Shown piece by piece: positions 59,507 through 64,000 of a DNA stretch of 64,000 nt. The stretch is taken from NCBI GenBank assembly GCA_948567375.1, contig OX419755.1, positions 35,531,001 through 35,595,000 on the forward strand, given 5' to 3'. A model generated the notes under the pieces. The model saw only the letters and a program-made list of their open reading frames with translations. It was not told where the DNA came from and ran no database searches. The position numbers and the translations under genes are program-made. The stretch is from Lunularia cruciata (Eukaryota > Streptophyta > Marchantiopsida > Lunulariales > Lunulariaceae). Position 1 is the first letter of the stretch; the number at the start of each line of letters is the position of its first letter.

Positions 59507-60776
59507 GTCGCAACCGCAAGTACCCCACCAAGTGCCAACACCAACTAAATACCACCCACTAATGTAACTCTACCAAGATAACTACACTAGGGGAAGGGCA
59601 ACCTGTAACCTGCCATCATAACACGCACTCTCACGGTCTGCAGGTCATCACTTCCTGCCTCACCGGAGAGAAACAAAGGTAGTCTGATTGGTCATCACTC
59701 CAGCCTCACCACCGAGAGCACACCAAAGCACCAACGCTCAAAAGTCAGGGCACCTCACACAAACGTGGTGCAAAAACAGGAAGCAAAGAATGGAGGGGAT
59801 CCAATCACAAGAAATCTAAACAAAAAACCTCCATCTCATAACACAACATGGGACTGACTCTGCCACCATTTGGCATATGACATAAGAGTAGTTTGTATCT
59901 AAGTCCTAAGCTACCAGGATCACCAAGAATGGGATCAAACTGCCTCGCCTAGCCAAAGCTACATGTGTATAGATAACAGTGGCACAGTCACTATGACAAC
60001 AAGTGAGGGTGGACCAATTGGCTAGGGCACCAGTCTAGGAACAAGAGATCTAGGGGTCAAACCCTGTTGCGCACAATCTAGCAAGAAAGGCAGATTTTGC
60101 CAACCAATGACCAAGATCTACACTAAACTAGCTAGCCTCACGCCAGCAAGCTGGCTTGCTGGCCCTTCTAGCCCTTCGTAGCCTCTCATAGCCCTATGCC
60201 TCGAAGCCTCTAAACGCCGAAATTCAGCCAAATGAGGCCTTTCTTGTTGCCACTTCGAACCTCCTCCAAAATTGGTGAAACTTCTCCAAATTTGTGAAAC
60301 TCCTCCAAACTAGCAAAACTTCTCCAAATCTGGCCAAACAACTAAACTCCTCCAATTCTGGCCCAAAAATCTGACATAAACCCTAAAGATGGATGTCCGC
60401 CAAATCCCCCGCTAACTTTCCACTCGAGCCAAATTGACAAAACGGGTTTTTCCAAATCACAATTTCATGAGAAGAGCTTTCCAACTCCACCTTCAATTTC
60501 ACTTTCTGAGCCTAACTCGCAGCAAATTGGTCCTGCCTTCACCTCCTGAGCTCATAATCACAACACTACTCGAAAATTGCTCCTTCTTTGCTCAAAATTT
60601 GGCCAGCACTTCCGCACATCGTCCGCCTAATTGGCAAATTTGCATCAACTACACGAGCTTCTGCACACTAGGGAAACACAGAACCTGAATCGAGCTACCA
60701 CGATCCACCGAGCTTGGAGATACCACCAACACTCAACGTTCTTGCACCCGATTTCCCCCTGACTTCACTTCTCTGA
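59507..60776 (-). other. Untranslated leader of G3
   Basis: About 1.27 kb between the 5' LTR and gag without a supported gene. Just inside the LTR the element strand reads TCAGAGAAGTGAAG, which only partly resembles a tRNA-Met primer site, so the primer tRNA is uncertain. Confidence 0.5.
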
Positions 60777-61227
60777 TGTAATCAGATTGCTTAACATTCT
60801 CAACTCAACTCAACTCAGATCAGTACTTGATCTGTCACTCTATAAACTGCCAACAACTGGGCACTGATTATAGTCAAGCCACACCCACTCAAGCATAGAG
60901 AATCCAGGTGACGCTCGCCAGCCTCTGTCCACCATAGCCAGGAACTCGAAGGCTCAACATCAGAGAAGTGAGCTCTCTGGAGCTCACTTCGAAACTATAC
61001 TCCCTAGACTCGAGCTAGCCTTGAAACCCTAACGGTCCCGCTGACGGCACACTTGACGGTGCAAACGGTGCAAAGTGACGGTGGGCCCCACCGTGAAGTC
61101 AGTACCCCGAACACGAAATCTAACCGTCGGAAAGTAGTCCCTGAGAAACTACTAGAATAACTCTAACTACCATCATTGGAACTCCAGTGTCCGAGCATCT
61201 AGATGCGGAACTACAAATGGCGTGACA
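60777..61227 (-). repeat. 5' LTR of G3
   Basis: 451 bases reading TGTCACGCC ... CTGATTACA on the element strand, with canonical TG..CA ends. It contains TTTATAGAGTG as a possible TATA box and a 13-base inverted repeat, GAGCTCCAGAGAGCTC-like, in its middle. It lacks the 107-base repeat found on both sides of the 3' copy. Confidence 0.88.
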
Positions 61228-61232
61228 TCTTT
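61228..61232. repeat. Right target-site duplication of G3
   Basis: TCTTT, matching 51333-51337. Confidence 0.75.
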
Positions 61233-61776
61233 GGCAAGGATGTGATGAGATCCAAGCTCACATGCTCCCAGCGAGCGGATAGAATGGTGAGTGGTTGAAG
61301 GAGTCCACTCGGCTTCTGGTTGCTAGCCTTGTTACATTGGCAACTCTCACATGATCGGACAAAGTCTTGAACATCTTGTGTCATGTTGGGCCACCACCAT
61401 TGGCGTTGGAGGGTGCCCAAGGTCTTGTCCACTCCCATGTGACCAACTATTGGTAAATCATGGGCTTCTTGAAGGCACACAAGTTGAAGATCACTTTTAG
61501 TTGGAACATAGATCTGGTTTGTATGGAATAAAAGGCCTTCCTTGAAGTAGAAGGTGTTGTACTCCTTGTCACATGCTATCAGCGACCATGCACCATTTGG
61601 AAGAAGGGATCTCGTTGTAGAGCTGATTGAAACTCATTATGGACCTTAAGGTCAATGGACACCGTTGTAATTGCCACCGTGATGAGAGGAAGAGCCTTCA
61701 AATCAGGTTGTTGTGATAGAGCATCAGGGATGACATGGAACCGACCTGGTTTGTACTCAAGTTTGATGTCAAACAA
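61228..61776 (-). pseudogene. RNase H end and integrase N-terminus of G2 (upstream half)
   Basis: Contains the end of RNase H (YKPGRFHVIPDALSQQPD) and the integrase zinc region with HDLPIVGHMGVDKTL, WWWPNM and FVRSCESCQCNK, then WEHVSLDLITSLPK, where G3 begins. The rest of the integrase resumes at 51332. Confidence 0.88.
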
Positions 61777-63224
61777 TTGGAGTTGCTCTTCCCATCAATG
61801 ATGCCGACTCTTAATGTGCTCCAAGTGTAAGGTCTGCAACAATGGCTTGTGATCAGTTCGCATGATTACTTGTTTCCCCAAGAGATAATGCCTCCATACC
61901 TTGGTGGCATATACCATTGCAAGTTGTTTCCAATCTCAAGCAGAGTAATTTATTTCAGCTATATTTAGTCGGCGAGACACAAAGGCAATAGGATGTAGTC
62001 CATTTGGAAATTCTTGTTGCAACACAGCTCCAATTGCAAAGTTAGAAGCATCAAAATCAACCACACAAGGTAGTTGAGGATCATATGGTTGAAGAATGGG
62101 TCTTAGAAGATACCATATGATTTAATGTCTAGAATGCTCAATCATGCTTGGTGGTCCATTGGAAGCTCAAGTTCTTTCACAAGAGGTCAGTCAATGGTGC
62201 AACCACGTGAGCATAATAATGGATGAACCATCGGTAAAAACTAGCCAATCCATTGAATGCTCATACTTCTGTAGCATCCTTCGGGGTAGGCCAATCAGTA
62301 TTGTCCTTGATCTTCTCTTCTCCCATCTTGATATCCTCTGATGAGATCTTATGACCCAAGAAAGTAACCTCCTTTTGCCAAAAAGCACACTTTGACTTCT
62401 TGTAGTAAAATTTCCACTGTCGTAGTTGTCTTATGACTTCTCGCACATGATTCACTTGTTTTGCATCTGTCCTACTATAGATTAAGATATCGTCTAAGAA
62501 CACCACCATGGATCAATCCAATAGTCCCTCCAACACCCAATGCATTTGATCTATGAAGATTGCTGGAGCATTAGTGAGTCCGAAAGAACTCTCCACTCAA
62601 AATGTCCATACCTTGTGCAAAAAGCAATCTTTTGCACGTCCTCTCCTTCAATAGGAATTTGCCAATAGCCGCTACAATGATCTAGCTTGGAAAAGTAGCG
62701 TGCTCCACTTAGTTGATCAAGCAGGTCATTGATCCGAGGCAAGGGATATGCATTCTTCATGGTTTGCTTATTGAGTCCATGGTAATCAATACAGAAACAA
62801 AGTCCTCCATCCTTCTTTGGAACAAATAGTATCGGTGCTCCCAAGGAGAGGTACTATGTCATATGAAATCCTTGTCCAACAACTCTATAAGTGTTGTTTG
62901 CAACTCCTTCAACTCCTTTGGTGAGAGCCAATAGATTGGTCTACTCAGTGGAGTACTCCCAGGCAATAACTTGATCTTGAAGGGCATACCTCGATCGGAG
63001 GGTAATCCCTTTGGTAGATCATCCCAAAACACATCTGCAAACTCTTGAACTATCCGATCAACCATTGCTTGATGAGGCTCTTGGCCCTCCTCAGATTGCT
63101 CTTGTGCAATTGGCTTGATCCACACCGCAAATATAGACTTATCTTCCTCCAAAGCTTGCTCTATGGCCACTTCATTAACAAACTTCCCTTCCAAGGACCC
63201 ATCTCTCTTCCAAGCTTGCTCCAT
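61777..63224 (-). pseudogene. Reverse transcriptase and RNase H of G2
   Basis: Broken frames carry [52 protein letters not shown], the catalytic block FLDDILIYS (62261-62509 segment) and a thumb with CAFWQKEVTFLGHKI. RNase H remnants lie between about 61.8 and 62.1 kb (VDFDASNFAIGAVLQQEF-like, on the minus strand). Stops and small deletions make it non-functional. Confidence 0.85.
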
Positions 63225-63359
63225 GGTTGCCTTCTTGGCAAACTTCTCATCTTGGGACTCATCTCCTTTCCTGATTTGCTCTATGGCTACCTTCTCGACA
63301 AACTTTCCATCTTGGGATTGACTATTTTTAGGCGTCTTACTCAGAGGTGCCAGACAACC

Positions 63360-63719
63360 TTATAGGAAATTTCTACCTTGGTGTTGTACTTGAATTTGTC
63401 GTCGGGTCCAATCGAATTGAACCTTATGATGTTCAAGCCAAGGTAGACCCAGAATGATATCATAGTGTAAAGGTGCCACTACAAACCTCATACACTCCAA
63501 ATACTCCTTCCCAATCTTGAAGGTAATAGGATGTGAGGTGCGGAATGCAGAACCCTTTCTACCATCCGCCATCAACAAACTACTTCCAAACACTGGCTTG
63601 ATAGGAATACCGAATTCCTTTGCTACTTGCATAGACATGCAATTCTTTAAACTTCCAGAATCAACCAAAATCCTACAACCCCAATTAGATTGTACCTTGC
63701 AAGTGAAGCAAACTTGCAT
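63360..63719 (-). pseudogene. Aspartic protease of G2
   Basis: CRILVDSGSLKNCMSMQVAKE has an intact D-S-G active site, and YDIILGLPWLEHH the usual end of the fold. A retropepsin-like protease would cut the polyprotein. The frame is open through the domain. Confidence 0.85.
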
Positions 63720-63829
63720 AGGTCAAGCCTTCAATCCCATTGGAACTAATCAAGCTCCCAGTAGGCGGCTCAAAATCTCCTACTGGGATTCTTTGTTTCC
63801 TTGATTATTCTGTTCTACAAACTCCATCT

Positions 63830-64000
63830 GGGCAACTTGTCAAGGTCGCCCATTCCTAAGTGTACATTCAACAATGCAATGTCCAACTTGGTGACAATAA
63901 AAGCAACCTTTATTTTGTCGTAATCTTTCTCTATCTACTGTGCCAAGTGGTCTTTGTTGGATAGCATTAATCTCCATTGGTACTGGTTCTTCCACTCGTG
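63830..64000 (-). pseudogene. gag end with zinc knuckle of G2, cut by the window edge
   Basis: CFYCHQVGHCIVEC (near 63866-63907) is a canonical C-x2-C-x4-H-x4-C knuckle. The upstream capsid and 5' LTR lie outside the window. Confidence 0.8.

Larger units (their letters stand above)
51337..61227 (-). mobile_element. Ty3/gypsy retrotransposon G3 carrying a DNA methyltransferase-like domain and a PHD-type finger
   Basis: About 9.9 kb inserted in the integrase gene of G2. On the element strand the order is 5' LTR (61227-60777), ~1.27-kb untranslated leader, gag with zinc knuckles, aspartic protease, cytosine-5 methyltransferase-like domain, reverse transcriptase, RNase H, integrase, PHD-type finger, purine tract, 3' LTR region (52000-51337). 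From 59506 to 53354 all coding parts are in one frame, interrupted only by about 15 stop codons. One frameshift follows within the integrase. Confidence 0.9.
49902..64000 (-). mobile_element. Ty3/gypsy chromovirus G2, inserted into G1 and split by G3; runs off the window
   Basis: On the minus strand, protease, reverse transcriptase, RNase H and the integrase N-terminus lie at 61.2-64 kb. The integrase core, C-terminus, chromodomain and 3' LTR lie at 49.9-51.3 kb. The two halves are separated by G3 (51337-61227). The left boundary is preceded by CATGA (49897-49901), presumably one copy of the target-site duplication. The 5' LTR lies outside the window. The coding sequence closely resembles G1. 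Confidence 0.9.

Noticed and set aside
1-64000. CRISPR arrays, rRNA or tRNA genes, riboswitches, bacterial-type operons
   Set aside because: None seen by eye; the spliced genes and retrotransposons are those of a eukaryotic nuclear chromosome. A tRNAscan or Infernal run would be decisive for small RNA genes.

Overview
The window looks like nuclear DNA of a land plant. It carries spliced plant-type genes with GT/AG introns: a GAUT-family pectin glycosyltransferase, a BREVIS RADIX protein, a plastid-type FMN-barrel/DUF2470 protein and a TSSC4-like protein. About half of the window is retrotransposon. I infer a seedless plant (bryophyte, lycophyte or fern grade) from the unusual transposon content and a bacterial-type isoaspartyl dipeptidase gene, but the sequence alone does not prove this.

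Layout. 1.4-3.3 kb: GAUT10-like gene (+). 4.1-5.1 kb: truncated non-LTR retrotransposon (-). 6.4-8.5 kb: five-exon isoaspartyl dipeptidase gene (+). 9.6-13.1 kb: three-exon TSSC4-like gene (-), whose large intron holds a 130-bp 3' fragment of the same non-LTR family flanked by a target-site duplication. 13.5-25.6 kb: a cluster of degenerate non-LTR elements with a zinc finger, reverse transcriptase and restriction-like endonuclease domain. Two near-full copies lie tail to tail, followed by a truncated copy and a fragment of a divergent relative. 27.4-31.7 kb: ten-exon PNPOx-like/DUF2470 gene (-). 37.4-40.1 kb: five-exon BREVIS RADIX gene (-). 40-45.6 kb: AT-rich DNA without genes, containing one GC-rich islet.

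45.6-64 kb is a three-level nest of Ty3/gypsy elements. G1 (+) is interrupted at 49,901 by a related chromovirus, G2 (-), which runs off the right edge. G2 is in turn split inside its integrase by a 9.9-kb element, G3 (-), with a 5-bp target-site duplication. The LTRs of G1 and G2 carry perfect heat-shock-element arrays.

G3 is the most remarkable object. Between protease and reverse transcriptase, in one reading frame with both, it encodes a cytosine-5 DNA methyltransferase-like domain (motifs I, IV, VI and VIII in canonical order). Its integrase ends in a PHD-type finger. G3 is now dead: about 15 in-frame stops, nearly all amber codons where Gln is expected, and LTRs that differ only by transitions, as expected from deamination of methylated cytosines.

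The host genes appear independent of one another. No operon-like organisation is expected or seen.
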